A stretch of DNA of 64,000 nt from Larkinella knui (GCF_003858645.1 NZ_RQJP01000003.1:434001-498000); one strand, 5' to 3'. Shown: positions 43,523-52,996, numbered from the stretch's first letter. Notes: a model not told the origin generated them from the letters alone. Numbers and translations are program-made.

Positions 43523-45070
43523 TTAAAGCCCCGATCCGTCGGCTTTCGCCCGGGTAATGGCGTATTTCCCAACCTCAGTCCCGGCTTTCAAACCCACTTC
43601 ACAATCGAAACGATAGTGAATCAAACCATACATGCGCGATACGGATGCTTCCTGAGCCTGTTTGGTAAACGTTTCCGCCTGCTCCGGAAAAAGGTAACCC
43701 ATCACCGTTGCGGCTGCCGCCGAGAAGGTCGAATGCCCGGAGGTATACGACGGAAAGTTGGGTAAACCCACGGAAGTCTTGACGTTAAACTGCTGCGGAC
43801 GCGGGTAATAATAGTAGTATTTTGTATCCCAACACGTAATAGCCGCATCCATCAGGGCCGTGCCAACCAGCGCCAGATTCCGCGCCATCCGTACTTCGCT
43901 GTGCTTCGCTTCGTAGCTGGCATTCGCAGCCGTCCGGTGCCAGTGGCCGGGGGGCGTGTAGCTTCCCGCGCCATCCGCCCAGTAATTGGCGATGCGCGCC
44001 TGTTCGCGGGTCTGATTTTTCTGAATGGTCTGCAACTCCTCCAGATTTTTCTTAAACTCGGGACTATCGAGGGCCGGTGGCGGACCGGGACGCAGCGTGA
44101 CAACGGTTGCTCTATCAAAATTCCACGGCAACACGGCGCCGTAATTCGGCAACATGGGTGGGCGAAGTGGCAATTCCTGGCTCAACCACACTTCCCGCAG
44201 ACCCCGTTCTTTGGCTTTGTCGATCATCCCCGCCGTTAATGCCTGGTTATTGGCAGCGGCCATTCCGTCGGTTTTGGCGCGCGCCATCACCCTGGCAGCC
44301 ACGGCATTACCAAGATCCACCCCGGCAACAAGGTCGCTTTCCACATTCATTCCGGCCCACTGGCGGCTTTCCCGGTGTTCTTTCATTTTAGCTTCCAGAA
44401 AAGGCACCTCACCCGGAAACATCGCCTTCAGAATCGTAACCGAAGCAGCCGCCACTACGGCATCTTCCGAGGGATAGGTTGGCAGGCCGGAAACCGGTAA
44501 AGCGACCGGAATCGTTGCGTCAGTTTTGGAAGGAGCCGCGCGTTTGTATTTGTACTTGTAGTTCCAGGCCGCCACGAGCGCATCATACTGGGCTACGCTC
44601 AGATAGGCCAGGGCGCGGGAAGCATACGGCGGATTGGCAAACGGAAACTTCGGGTCGGCCAGCGGATTGGCCGCGTCGGGCACCGGATATTTGCCATCGG
44701 CATTGTAGGCCGGCGGAATGTTATACCGGGCCGACAGCTCCCGGGCAATTTCGTTCCAGCGATAAACGGCTCCGGCACCCCAGTAGTCGACGGCTTCCCG
44801 CTGCTCTTTGGTCAAACTCGCCGATTTCTGTTTCAGACTCGCCAGTTCGGCGATGTACTCGGACGAAGAAACCGGTTTTGGCTCGGCTACCGGTATTTCA
44901 GTTGGCGAATTCAGCAGGTACGTTTTCCAGGTACCGGCATTTTCATCGATCGAAGCGGGGGCATAGCCCGTCCGCTGCGGTTCATCGATGGTTTTATCAC
45001 AGGAAGTCAAAACAGCCACTACCCACAAAACAAGACTGGCCGTCTTTATCCAATTGGTATACGTTTTCAT
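43523..45070 (-). CDS. Vanadium-haloperoxidase-like PAP2 lipoprotein
   Basis: A 515-residue exported lipoprotein (lipobox VLTSC, Cys24). The C-terminal PAP2/vanadium-haloperoxidase core has all phosphate/vanadate-binding elements: Lys417...Arg424-Pro425 (KYYYYYPRP), PSYTSGHS (440-447, Ser444, His446) and Arg479...His485...Asp489 (SRMYGLIHYRFD). The extra N-terminal helical region and total length fit vanadium-dependent haloperoxidase homologues better than small phosphatases. Whether it binds vanadate or is an acid phosphatase cannot be told from sequence. It sits 10 bases before a FecA-like receptor gene. Confidence 0.87.
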   Translation of the reverse strand: MKTYTNWIKTASLVLWVVAVLTSCDKTIDEPQRTGYAPASIDENAGTWKTYLLNSPTEIPVAEPKPVSSSEYIAELASLKQKSASLTKEQREAVDYWGAGAVYRWNEIARELSARYNIPPAYNADGKYPVPDAANPLADPKFPFANPPYASRALAYLSVAQYDALVAAWNYKYKYKRAAPSKTDATIPVALPVSGLPTYPSEDAVVAAASVTILKAMFPGEVPFLEAKMKEHRESRQWAGMNVESDLVAGVDLGNAVAARVMARAKTDGMAAANNQALTAGMIDKAKERGLREVWLSQELPLRPPMLPNYGAVLPWNFDRATVVTLRPGPPPALDSPEFKKNLEELQTIQKNQTREQARIANYWADGAGSYTPPGHWHRTAANASYEAKHSEVRMARNLALVGTALMDAAITCWDTKYYYYYPRPQQFNVKTSVGLPNFPSYTSGHSTFSAAAATVMGYLFPEQAETFTKQAQEASVSRMYGLIHYRFDCEVGLKAGTEVGKYAITRAKADGSGL

Positions 45071-45140
45071 ACTAGTATGTTGTTAATCAGGCGATTGAAC
45101 TAGTCTTGACCCGACCGTTCATCCCACTCACGATTGATTT

Positions 45141-46031
45141 TTACAATTTGAAAAGATACAGCACGCCAACCGAGTAGTTGGTACTTTGCCCCACGTTCCG
45201 CCCGTCGACCACGTAGCCGACGCGGGCGTTCAGCCCGATGTTTCGGGGCTGAAATTTCCCGTACCAGCCCACGGTCGATGCCTGCATGTTGTTGGTTGGG
45301 AAGGGCATATCGTTCCGACGAACGTAGTCGCCGTGGGTGCAGGAACTCCGCTCGGCCCACAGTTCAGTTTGCCACATTTTCCGCAGAACACCCAGCCGAA
45401 GGCCCAGATCATAGGCATTCGGAACGCCCACTTCATCGGTATTATACACCCGGTTGTCGGCCTGATACGCATCCCGGTCCACCTTAATGTTGCTGCGCCA
45501 CAGGTAGGTACCGTGGGCATTGACATACAAACCGGTGGGGCGGTGTTTGTAGTTGGCAATCAGCCGCCCGGAAACGGTTTTGCATTGCAACCCGATCGAC
45601 ATCGGCAAAAAATCCGGCACATACTTACCAATGGGCAGCGAGGCTCCGGCAACCGCGTGCAGCGAAAAACCGTGCGTCGACAGGACTTTGTATTTCAACC
45701 AGCCCGACAGATCCTGCAGGCCTTTCTGGCCCAGCAGGTTTCCGGCACTGGTCTGGGTCCAGACATACGGCAGGTTCAGAATCACGTTCAGTCGGTTCGT
45801 AATGCCAATCGCGGGCATCACCAGGACGTTCTGGGTGGTGTGCATCCCGATGTTGGAATTGGAGCGTTTGAGCGAGTTTTCCCAGTAATTTGTCCAGGTG
45901 CTTTTGCCGTACAGAGTGGCCACACAAACCGATCCTTTGGACATGTAAATGGCATCGTGCGGCATTTGAGCGTTTACCTTGCCCGTTACGAAAACCGCAC
46001 TGACTACCAGGACTTTGATAAAATTTCTCAT
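45141..46031 (-). CDS. Predicted outer-membrane beta-barrel protein
   Basis: A 296-residue protein with a signal peptide (MRNFIKVLVVSAVFVTGKVNA). The mature part has repeated amphipathic strands (for example GISLPIGKYVPDF-like and VGYVVDGRNVG) and ends YSVGVLYLFKL, a C-terminal aromatic strand typical of barrels. Residues QNVLVMPAIGITNRLNVILNL resemble transport-porin (phenol-degradation MetA-like) proteins. No firm family name. It is part of the minus-strand block, 70 bases before the haloperoxidase-like gene and 45 after another barrel gene. Confidence 0.8.
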   Translation of the reverse strand: MRNFIKVLVVSAVFVTGKVNAQMPHDAIYMSKGSVCVATLYGKSTWTNYWENSLKRSNSNIGMHTTQNVLVMPAIGITNRLNVILNLPYVWTQTSAGNLLGQKGLQDLSGWLKYKVLSTHGFSLHAVAGASLPIGKYVPDFLPMSIGLQCKTVSGRLIANYKHRPTGLYVNAHGTYLWRSNIKVDRDAYQADNRVYNTDEVGVPNAYDLGLRLGVLRKMWQTELWAERSSCTHGDYVRRNDMPFPTNNMQASTVGWYGKFQPRNIGLNARVGYVVDGRNVGQSTNYSVGVLYLFKL

Positions 46032-46076
46032 GGTGTAATAAGGTGGATACGTGTCGGAAAGACAGCAAATGAGTGA

Positions 46077-47198
46077 CTAAAACCAGCGGCTCAGCGAAAT
46101 GGACACGGAATAATCGGCAAAAGCTGCATCGCCGTGGCGCAGGCCCAGGGGGTCGAGTTTGTCGGAGTAGCTTTTGATCCGGTTGCGATAGAGCGCCACC
46201 GGCACGGTTGCCGTTGCCGAGAACCGGCCTTTCATGTAGGCCAGACCGGGTTCGACCGACACGATATAACCGGGGCGACGGAAACCGCTGCTGCCGCCAA
46301 AGACATCGGAGGACGGAACGCCTTCGACCCGGCCGCCGAGCATGAGGGCCAGACCCGGAACAAACCGCAACGACTGACTAACGCCCACCCGGGCGGCAAA
46401 CTGGTCAGCCACCGAGAAGTAGCCCGTTACGAGATCGACGGTGGTGGATTCAGGATTGCGGAGAACGTGGTTCGTTTCCCGTGGATTGAAGAGGTAATAG
46501 CCCGTAAAATAAGCCGTTAACCCGCCGGTAAGCTGCGCATAGCCCTGGCCTTCGACGCTAAAGCCGACGCCCCCATCGCCCAGCTGAATGGACTGATCGA
46601 CCGGTTTGTTCACCACGTAATCGCGTTTCTCTTTGTCGAGTTTGTGAAAGTCGTCGGTTACCCCCGGATTGCCGGTGGGCAATTTGATTCCGAGGCCCAG
46701 GGCCAGGTTGGCCTTCGATTGTTTCGCCGGATTCACCAGCCAGTAACTTCCCGAAATCCGCAAATCGCCGATGCCCTGCGAGCCGGTATGAAACCGCTTT
46801 TGCGCGGGATTGGATGCCACCGGATTGCCGTAATGTTCATACAGCGAAGAGCGGTCGTTGTACTGAATCGGCAGGTTGACCGAAAACGACAGCCGGGGCG
46901 TTGCCAGGTACGTAATACCCAGATCGAGGGCGTGCGACAGGTTGACGACCTCCGTATGCTGTTCCAGCCGTTCTTTCTGCTCAACGTCGCCTTTAAAGTG
47001 CCGGAAGGACCGGAAATACCGGTAGCCCATATTGACCTGCCACCGACCGGTCCGCTGTTTGAAAAAATCGGCCGACGTCACATTGCCCGGAACGGCACAG
47101 CCCATGTGCCGAACGGCTACGCAGCCCTGGGCCGACACCTGAGAATAGAATAGACACAGGCATAACAATGCCATTGAAAACGGGTATATTTTTTTCAT
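46077..47198 (-). CDS. Predicted outer-membrane beta-barrel protein with N-terminal Cys cluster
   Basis: A 373-residue protein with a signal peptide (cleaved after VSAQ). The mature N-terminus GCVAVRHMGCAV carries two Cys and a His that could bind metal or form a disulfide. The rest is strand-rich, ending VSISLSRWF, typical of outer-membrane channels. A segment LDLGITYLATPRLSFSVNLP is common in transporter-type barrels. It and the next barrel gene are likely co-expressed. Substrate is unknown. Confidence 0.8.
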   Translation of the reverse strand: MKKIYPFSMALLCLCLFYSQVSAQGCVAVRHMGCAVPGNVTSADFFKQRTGRWQVNMGYRYFRSFRHFKGDVEQKERLEQHTEVVNLSHALDLGITYLATPRLSFSVNLPIQYNDRSSLYEHYGNPVASNPAQKRFHTGSQGIGDLRISGSYWLVNPAKQSKANLALGLGIKLPTGNPGVTDDFHKLDKEKRDYVVNKPVDQSIQLGDGGVGFSVEGQGYAQLTGGLTAYFTGYYLFNPRETNHVLRNPESTTVDLVTGYFSVADQFAARVGVSQSLRFVPGLALMLGGRVEGVPSSDVFGGSSGFRRPGYIVSVEPGLAYMKGRFSATATVPVALYRNRIKSYSDKLDPLGLRHGDAAFADYSVSISLSRWF

Positions 47199-47433
47199 TG
47201 GTTTGAGTGGTCATGAATGGTTCACAGCCCACACGGCGAATGCAGCTCGGAAGGGCATCGGCCGAGGGGTTCATTTGGGAATGAACTGTGATCAATAGCC
47301 TGAATGGAACCGAAGCCCATCGACCCGCTTGAGGGGTGAATGTTCAGCAGCTCATTCGTGGCCGAATTACGAATATGCACGAGTTACCCACAACCGGGAT
47401 CGTAGGTGTACAAGCGAATCGATGAAATACCAA

Positions 47434-47985
47434 TCAGGACAACAACTCGGGGGGAGGAGAAAATACCGGCAGACTGCGGGTTGACAAATGGGAAACAAAT
47501 GAAGGAATTCGCACCGATTTTTCGTTCCAGTCGTACAGGAAAAACAAGGTGCGGGCCCGGTTAATGGGCGAATACTCTTTTAGAAATAACTTGAGCAGGT
47601 TACTGGCTTTTTTGGCCGATTCAGAGGTGCCGGTGGCAAATTGCTCTTTAACGAAAGACAGCAAATCCCGTTGAAAAAATGATTTGGTCTTGTTGACGTA
47701 ACCGGTAATGTGCAGCGTATCGCCCGAAACATCCAGGTTAACGATTTCGTAGAAACTACCCCGGTATTTGAAACCTTCCTGCTTGCTCTGCGTCAGAATG
47801 GCCTCATTCGGGTGTTTTTGCAGCGGAATCTGAAACTCGACGATGTGATCTACCGAGGAATAAACCGTCAATCGCTCCGATAATTCGTGTTGTTCCTGCC
47901 ACTGCACGCTGATGAGCACCAGCAGATGCCCCAGCATGTGGTAAAGCAAAACAACGAATAAACCGAAGGAGATAAACCGTTTCAC
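47434..47985 (-). CDS. Hypothetical protein with N-terminal membrane anchor
   Basis: A 183-residue protein with one hydrophobic segment (about residues 5-27, ISFGLFVVLLYHMLGHLLVL) and a soluble remainder that has beta-strand and helix regions (for example LDVSGDTLHITGYVNKTKSF). It ends PVFSPPPELLS. It is not recognised. It lies 235 bases upstream of the barrel gene and may be the first gene of the block, or separate. Confidence 0.7.
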   Translation of the reverse strand: MKRFISFGLFVVLLYHMLGHLLVLISVQWQEQHELSERLTVYSSVDHIVEFQIPLQKHPNEAILTQSKQEGFKYRGSFYEIVNLDVSGDTLHITGYVNKTKSFFQRDLLSFVKEQFATGTSESAKKASNLLKLFLKEYSPINRARTLFFLYDWNEKSVRIPSFVSHLSTRSLPVFSPPPELLS

Positions 47986-48094
47986 AAATCTTTTATTCGG
48001 TAAAATTTACTCAAATATACTATATCCTTGGAATCTTACTACTTATTGTAAAAATTTTCAAGTTAAAACCTGAAATAAAATCTCCACCGAAAGT

Positions 48095-48910
48095 TTACTG
48101 GGCGGCCAGTTCAACGGTAATCGAAAACCGCGTTGGCGACATCGTCGGCCCGCTAAAACTGCCTCCACCGCCCCCACCGTAGCCCATGCCTCCGCGTCGG
48201 CCATACATGCCCCCGCCATAGCCCATGCCACCCATTCCGCCATTGCCCATGTTACTCGAATTGGACATACTTTGCTTGGGCCGCTCCGGAACGCCGGTTT
48301 CAAACCCAATGGCGAGGGGCGTATCCGAACCCGGTTTGGCATTGATCAGCGCCAGCGGAATCGTCAGTTGGTAAACCAGACGGCCGGCTTTTTCTTCCAG
48401 ATGGCCCGTAATACCGGACGGATCGCGGGTGGCCGGAACCAGCATTTCGTCGTCGGCAACCAGCCGGATGAGTTTCATTTCGATTTTCCGGTCGATCATG
48501 CTTTTCATCATCGTTGCCTTGTCGGTCGGTCCTGCCTTGGTGCCCATCGACAGCGGACGGCCGGTGGCCGGGTCCAGCTCTTCGGGGAGCGGAAATTGGA
48601 TGCCGCGCCAGTTTTTCCTTTTGCCTTTCTGATCTAGCCAGATGGTGCTGCCAAACAACAGGGATTTAAACTGATCCTGGTCATTATCCAGTTGAATGGT
48701 CAGGAATAATTTCTCGGCGTTATTGGTCGCCACAAGGTGAATCTTCGCATTTTCCAGATAAACTTCACCCGGCGCAGCGCCCCCCTGCTCGGTCGAGGTC
48801 GTAGCGGTTGGCGAAGTGGTCCACGTACTTTTCACCGGTACGGTTTTCTGACCCATCACCACGCCCGCAGTCAGAAAAAGTGCCGTACTGATCAATGCTG
48901 TTAGTTTCAT
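48095..48910 (-). CDS. Exported Gly/Met-rich hypothetical protein
   Basis: A 271-residue protein with a signal peptide (MKLTALISTALFLTAGVVMG). Residues about 30-210 form a beta-rich domain (LFLTIQLDNDQDQFKSLLFG, LVYQLTIPLALINAKPGS). Residues 215-255 are a Gly/Met/Tyr-rich low-complexity region (GNGGMGGMGYGGGMYGRRGG), then a last strand TRFSITVELAAQ. The Met/Gly region may be flexible or bind metal. The ATG at 48910 is used instead of an adjacent GTG. Family unknown. Confidence 0.72.
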   Translation of the reverse strand: MKLTALISTALFLTAGVVMGQKTVPVKSTWTTSPTATTSTEQGGAAPGEVYLENAKIHLVATNNAEKLFLTIQLDNDQDQFKSLLFGSTIWLDQKGKRKNWRGIQFPLPEELDPATGRPLSMGTKAGPTDKATMMKSMIDRKIEMKLIRLVADDEMLVPATRDPSGITGHLEEKAGRLVYQLTIPLALINAKPGSDTPLAIGFETGVPERPKQSMSNSSNMGNGGMGGMGYGGGMYGRRGGMGYGGGGGGSFSGPTMSPTRFSITVELAAQ

Positions 48911-49098
48911 CACCTGAGAGTAGTAGTTTAGTGGACGGGTTTGGACCTAGTTCCGACCGGCTTGCGAAGGTACGGTTTTTTCGCGGAAACCACGACGCGT
49001 GCCAGTCGATACGGTCTTGCGTTTTTCACAAACTGTTGACACAAAAAAGCGTTTCTAGTAGTTTACCACACAACATGATCTAACCCCACCTGTATTTC

Positions 49099-50691
49099 AT
49101 GCACCCGACCACGACCAACAATCTGAGCAACCATCAATTACTGGAACAGATTACCATGATGCAGGCCGTTCTGGATGCCTCACTAAACGGGATGGCTTAT
49201 TGTGAAGCGATTCGTGATGAAACCAATCAAATCGTCGATTTTTCCTACCGGATTGTCAATCAGAGTCTGATCAAGCTACTTGGCATTGAACGCAATCAGC
49301 TCATTGGACACCCCCTGACACCCGGTTTTCCCGTCCTGAAGCAAAGTGGTTTGTTCCAGCAAATACGTGATGTTTTTGAAACCCAGGAGCCCAAATCCAT
49401 CGAGTTTCAGTATCCAACCCAACCCCATGAACGCTGGTTTTTTATCGCCGTAACGCCTGTTCTGGCCGGCGTGGTGGTTTCAATTGTCGATATCACCGAC
49501 CGAAAACAGGCCGAAATCGGGCAGCGGGAGCAGGCGGAACTCCTGCAGGCCACCCTGGATGCATCGCTCAACAGCATCATTGCCATGCGGGCGATCCGGG
49601 ACGAAAGCGGGCAGATCATCGACTTTCTGATGCAAACCGCCAACCGGACCGTGGAACGGGATCTGTTTCTGCGCCCCGATCAAATTGCCGGACACCGGCT
49701 GCTGGAGGTTTTTCCGGGAAACATCGAATCCGGTTTGTTTGCCTTTTATCAGCGCGTTACCGAAACAGGAAAAACCGACCGGACAACCCAGTATTACATT
49801 GATGCAAACGGGCTGGAAGCCTGGTTTACGGTGGCCGCCGTCCGACAGGCACCCGACCGGATCGTGATCACGTTTATGAACATTACGGAGAGTACGTTAC
49901 AGGAACTGCAACTGAAAAAATCGAATGAAGATTTGATCCGGTCGAACGAATTGCTCGAACAATTTGCCTACGGTGCCAGCCATGATTTGCAGGAGCCGCT
50001 GCGTAAAATTCAGGCCTTCAGTGATCTGCTCCTCGATCAGTATAGCACCCGGTTGGGCGACGGCGTTGCGGTCCTGCAACGCATGAACTCGGCCGCCAGC
50101 CGAATGTCGGGCTTGATTCAGGATTTGCTGACGTACTCCCGGTTGTCTACCCAAAAACCCGCCCCGGTTGCCGTGCCGCTCAATACGTTGATCAAAGACG
50201 TGCTGTCGGATCTGGAACTGATGATTCGGGATAAAAATGCCACTATCGATGTCGGTAAACTGCCAACGATCAACGGCAGTGTCAGCCAGTTACGGCAACT
50301 GTTTCAGAATCTGTTGATTAATGCTCTCAAATTTTCGCTTCCCAACGTCACTCCCCACGTTCGGATTTCCTGCCGGGAGCTGCCGCTGGGTGAGTTACCG
50401 GCCGGTTTAACGTTTCCGGTTCTTCCCGTTGCCTTAAAACCGCTCCAGAAAACGATCCGGTTTTACGAAATCAGCGTTCAGGACAATGGGATTGGCTTTA
50501 AACCCGAATACCGCGATCAGATTTTTAAAGCTTTCCAGCGGTTACACAGCCAGAACAGTCCTTATTCCGGGACCGGTCTAGGACTGGCTATTGTCAAAAA
50601 AGTGGTTGAAAATCATTTTGGTGCCATCGCGGCCGAGAGCCAGCCGGGACACGGTGCGACTTTTCGGATTTACCTGCCGACGCGGTACTGA
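49099..50691 (+). CDS. Soluble PAS-domain sensor histidine kinase
   Basis: A 530-residue cytoplasmic kinase with two PAS domains (about 15-135 and 145-270; both contain a LDASLN(G/S)(M/I) segment, so the domains are duplicates). The H-box is GASHDLQEPLRKI with His295, followed by LLINALKFSLP (N-box), VQDNGIGFKPEY (D-box) and GTGLGLAIVKKV (G-box). No membrane helix is present. It has the same core type as the Kai-operon kinase. No cognate regulator is adjacent, so it is an orphan kinase. Confidence 0.94.
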   Translation: MHPTTTNNLSNHQLLEQITMMQAVLDASLNGMAYCEAIRDETNQIVDFSYRIVNQSLIKLLGIERNQLIGHPLTPGFPVLKQSGLFQQIRDVFETQEPKSIEFQYPTQPHERWFFIAVTPVLAGVVVSIVDITDRKQAEIGQREQAELLQATLDASLNSIIAMRAIRDESGQIIDFLMQTANRTVERDLFLRPDQIAGHRLLEVFPGNIESGLFAFYQRVTETGKTDRTTQYYIDANGLEAWFTVAAVRQAPDRIVITFMNITESTLQELQLKKSNEDLIRSNELLEQFAYGASHDLQEPLRKIQAFSDLLLDQYSTRLGDGVAVLQRMNSAASRMSGLIQDLLTYSRLSTQKPAPVAVPLNTLIKDVLSDLELMIRDKNATIDVGKLPTINGSVSQLRQLFQNLLINALKFSLPNVTPHVRISCRELPLGELPAGLTFPVLPVALKPLQKTIRFYEISVQDNGIGFKPEYRDQIFKAFQRLHSQNSPYSGTGLGLAIVKKVVENHFGAIAAESQPGHGATFRIYLPTRY

Positions 50692-50723
50692 GTTCCTGAA
50701 ACCGACCCGCTTTTGCGCAGTGT

Positions 50724-51278
50724 TTAGTCAATTTTAAGAGGTGGGCCAACCACTTTCATGTCGTTGGCGGCAAACAGCCGGGCCATTTCTTCGGTCGTTG
50801 GGACGGTTTTCAACCCGGCCACGGCTAAAAAGAAATCTTCCATCTTGCCGGCTGGCTGAAACGTCACAATCATTTTCCCTCTTTCGCTGGCCTGGGTCCA
50901 TGCGTGAGGCACATTGCGGGGCAGAAAAATGCTATCGCCCACTTGCAACCGGAACTTGTCTTCACCAACCTGAAATACATACTCCCCTTCCACTACATAA
51001 AATTGTTCATCCTGAAACGGGTGAACGTGCAGGGGTGTCCCGCGTTTTGGCGATAAACTCGTCTGTTCGAGTACGGCCAGCGCGCCGTTGGTATCCTTCC
51101 CCGATATTTTCACATCGAGAATGTTTTCGTTGACGCCTTTCAATTGAATGTGTCCGTAAAAACGGCCTTCACCCGCTTTCACTTTAAACCCTTTATCCAG
51201 TCCGGTTTTATTCGGAAGTGACGATGACGTGGCCAAAGGTGCAGCCAAGCTGGTTTGAATAAAATCTCTTCGTTTCAT
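50724..51278 (-). CDS. Cupin-domain protein with Tat-like leader
   Basis: A 184-residue protein. The N-terminus MKRRDFIQTSLAAPLAT resembles a twin-arginine leader (KRRDFIQ) and is probably exported. The cupin fold covers about residues 70-150 with metal-binding motif 1 TPLHVHPFQDEQFYVVEGEY (two His, Glu) and motif 2 LPRNVPHAW (His). Such single-cupin proteins include quercetin-dioxygenase-like and isomerase enzymes; the substrate is not predictable. It is convergent with the orphan kinase and lies downstream of the MocR gene. Confidence 0.88.
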   Translation of the reverse strand: MKRRDFIQTSLAAPLATSSSLPNKTGLDKGFKVKAGEGRFYGHIQLKGVNENILDVKISGKDTNGALAVLEQTSLSPKRGTPLHVHPFQDEQFYVVEGEYVFQVGEDKFRLQVGDSIFLPRNVPHAWTQASERGKMIVTFQPAGKMEDFFLAVAGLKTVPTTEEMARLFAANDMKVVGPPLKID

Positions 51279-51394
51279 AATTCCCTGGCTTGTAGTAAAT
51301 TATATACAGGAAGGTATTGATTTTCGGTGAATCGTCACAAATAGGCTGCCTGGTTTTTACTAAGCGGTCGGTAGTGGCCGATGAGCGTCTATGT

Positions 51395-52876
51395 TTAAAC
51401 CGCACCGGGTCTCACGTCTTTTACCGCTTTCGCCAGCAAAAAAACCGCCTGTTCGAGTTCGTTCGCATTCATCGAAGCAAACCCCAGCCGGATGTTGGAG
51501 CTTTGTACTTTTTTGTAGAAATAATTTTCCCCGCTATCCACCCGCAACCCCAGCGCGTCGGCCCGCTCCGAAACGGCTTTGCTCGTTACGTTGCCCGTAT
51601 ACGTAGCCCAGACGCTCATACCGCCGTCCGGAACGCCAAAATGAATCCTGTCGGCCAGTTCATCGCGCAGGAGTTGGCAAAGGACATCCCGCCGTTCGTG
51701 GTAGATTTTGTTGGATTTGCGCAGATGCCGGGTGATATCACCATTCTTGAGCAAATTAGCCATCGCTTCCTCCAGCAGGCTTTCGCCCTGCCGGTCGATC
51801 AACCGCCGGAGTCGGGTGGCTTGCTCGATCAGGTTTTCGGGAGCCACCAGAAAGCCGATCCGAATCGCCGGAGCAATGGTTTTGCAGAACGACCCGACGT
51901 AAATGACATTGCCGGAATGATCGGCGCTGGCCAGGGGCAAAACCGGGCTCGATGCATAGTGAAAATCATAATCGTAATCGTCTTCCAGAATTGCAAAACC
52001 GTACTTCATGGAAAGAGCGAGCAACTGCATCCGTCGTTCGGGACTCAGCGTAACTGTAGTAGGATGGTGGTGATGCGGAACCACATACAGCAGCCGGACC
52101 CTTTTACGGCGGCAAACCGCTTCAACCGCATTCAAATCCAGTCCGCGCGCATCGACCGTGACACATTCGAGCCGGGCGCCCGCCTGTTCGAAGACGTCAT
52201 TTGCCCCGAAAAATCCGGGATCACCAACAATGACGGTATTTCCCGGAGCAATCAACAATTGCGCAATCAGATACAGCGCCATCTGTGAGCCCTTGGTAAT
52301 CAGAATGTTGCTGGCCGACCCGTGCAGACTTCGGGTTTCACTCAGGAAACGGGCCAGCTCGACGCGCAGATTTTCCGAGCCCTGCGCGGGGCCATAGTTC
52401 AGGAATTTCTGCGTAAACTGAAAATTGGCAAACCGGCGGTATTCCCTAATCAGCAACTCCGTCGGAGCCAGCCGCGTATCCGGAAATCCGTCGTTAAAAA
52501 CCCGGACCGGCGTTCGGGCCGGGGTAGAAAACCGTAGCGGAGGGGTTCTATCCTCGCGGACGTCGAAAAACGTCTTCTTGGGATAAACGCTTTGGGGCTG
52601 GGTCGCCGGAATCGACCGCGGTTTGACTTCCGGCAGGTTTGCCGCGACAAAAACACCCTTCCGGGGTTGGGTCTCGATCCAGCTTTGCGCCGTCAACTCG
52701 TCATAAGCCGCCCGCACGGTTTTCCGCTGAATATGAAGCTGTTCGGCCAGTTCGCGGCTACCGGGCAATTGCGAACCGGTCCGGATGTATCCCCGCTGAA
52801 TCTGGAAAATGATGGCGTTGGCGATTTGCAAATAAACCGGAACCGCGAGGCTTTTATCAACATGTATCGGCATCAT
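51395..52876 (-). CDS. MocR-type (GntR/aminotransferase) transcription regulator
   Basis: A 493-residue PLP-dependent regulator. The N-terminal GntR winged helix (about 10-80) has YIRTGSQLPGSRELAEQLHI then QRKTVRAAYDELTAQ. A linker leads to a fold-type-I aminotransferase domain with KGSQMALYLIAQLL, DDYDYDFHY and the PLP-binding Lys in GSFCKTIAPAIRIGF. Family members sense PLP or amines and often control a divergent gene. The divergent gene at 52997 encodes an AhpD-like protein, and matching repeats lie between them. An in-frame second ATG lies one codon later. Confidence 0.94.
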   Translation of the reverse strand: MMPIHVDKSLAVPVYLQIANAIIFQIQRGYIRTGSQLPGSRELAEQLHIQRKTVRAAYDELTAQSWIETQPRKGVFVAANLPEVKPRSIPATQPQSVYPKKTFFDVREDRTPPLRFSTPARTPVRVFNDGFPDTRLAPTELLIREYRRFANFQFTQKFLNYGPAQGSENLRVELARFLSETRSLHGSASNILITKGSQMALYLIAQLLIAPGNTVIVGDPGFFGANDVFEQAGARLECVTVDARGLDLNAVEAVCRRKRVRLLYVVPHHHHPTTVTLSPERRMQLLALSMKYGFAILEDDYDYDFHYASSPVLPLASADHSGNVIYVGSFCKTIAPAIRIGFLVAPENLIEQATRLRRLIDRQGESLLEEAMANLLKNGDITRHLRKSNKIYHERRDVLCQLLRDELADRIHFGVPDGGMSVWATYTGNVTSKAVSERADALGLRVDSGENYFYKKVQSSNIRLGFASMNANELEQAVFLLAKAVKDVRPGAV

Positions 52877-52883
52877 AAACGTA

Positions 52884-52927
52884 CTGGGCTACCTGAATTG
52901 ATTTTCCTGGGCTATAAAGATAGCCCA
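52884..52927. promoter_or_regulatory. Candidate MocR operator
   Basis: The octamer CTGGGCTA occurs twice in direct orientation (52884-52891 and 52907-52914, 23 bases start to start). It is followed by an inverted TAGCCCA (52921-52927). Two direct copies plus one inverted copy is the arrangement known for MocR/PdxR binding sites. The set lies 8 bases upstream of the MocR start and 70 bases before the divergent gene. Confidence 0.6.
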
Positions 52928-52996
52928 ATGCCGTTTTATACTTGTACGATAAATACGGCACCGGCTGACGGTATCGTCCATTCAGAATCAATACGT

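Noticed and set aside
51317-52288. Long plus-strand open frame antisense to the MocR gene
   Set aside because: It covers the MocR coding region, which has an unambiguous GntR plus aminotransferase pattern. High-GC genes commonly give such antisense frames.
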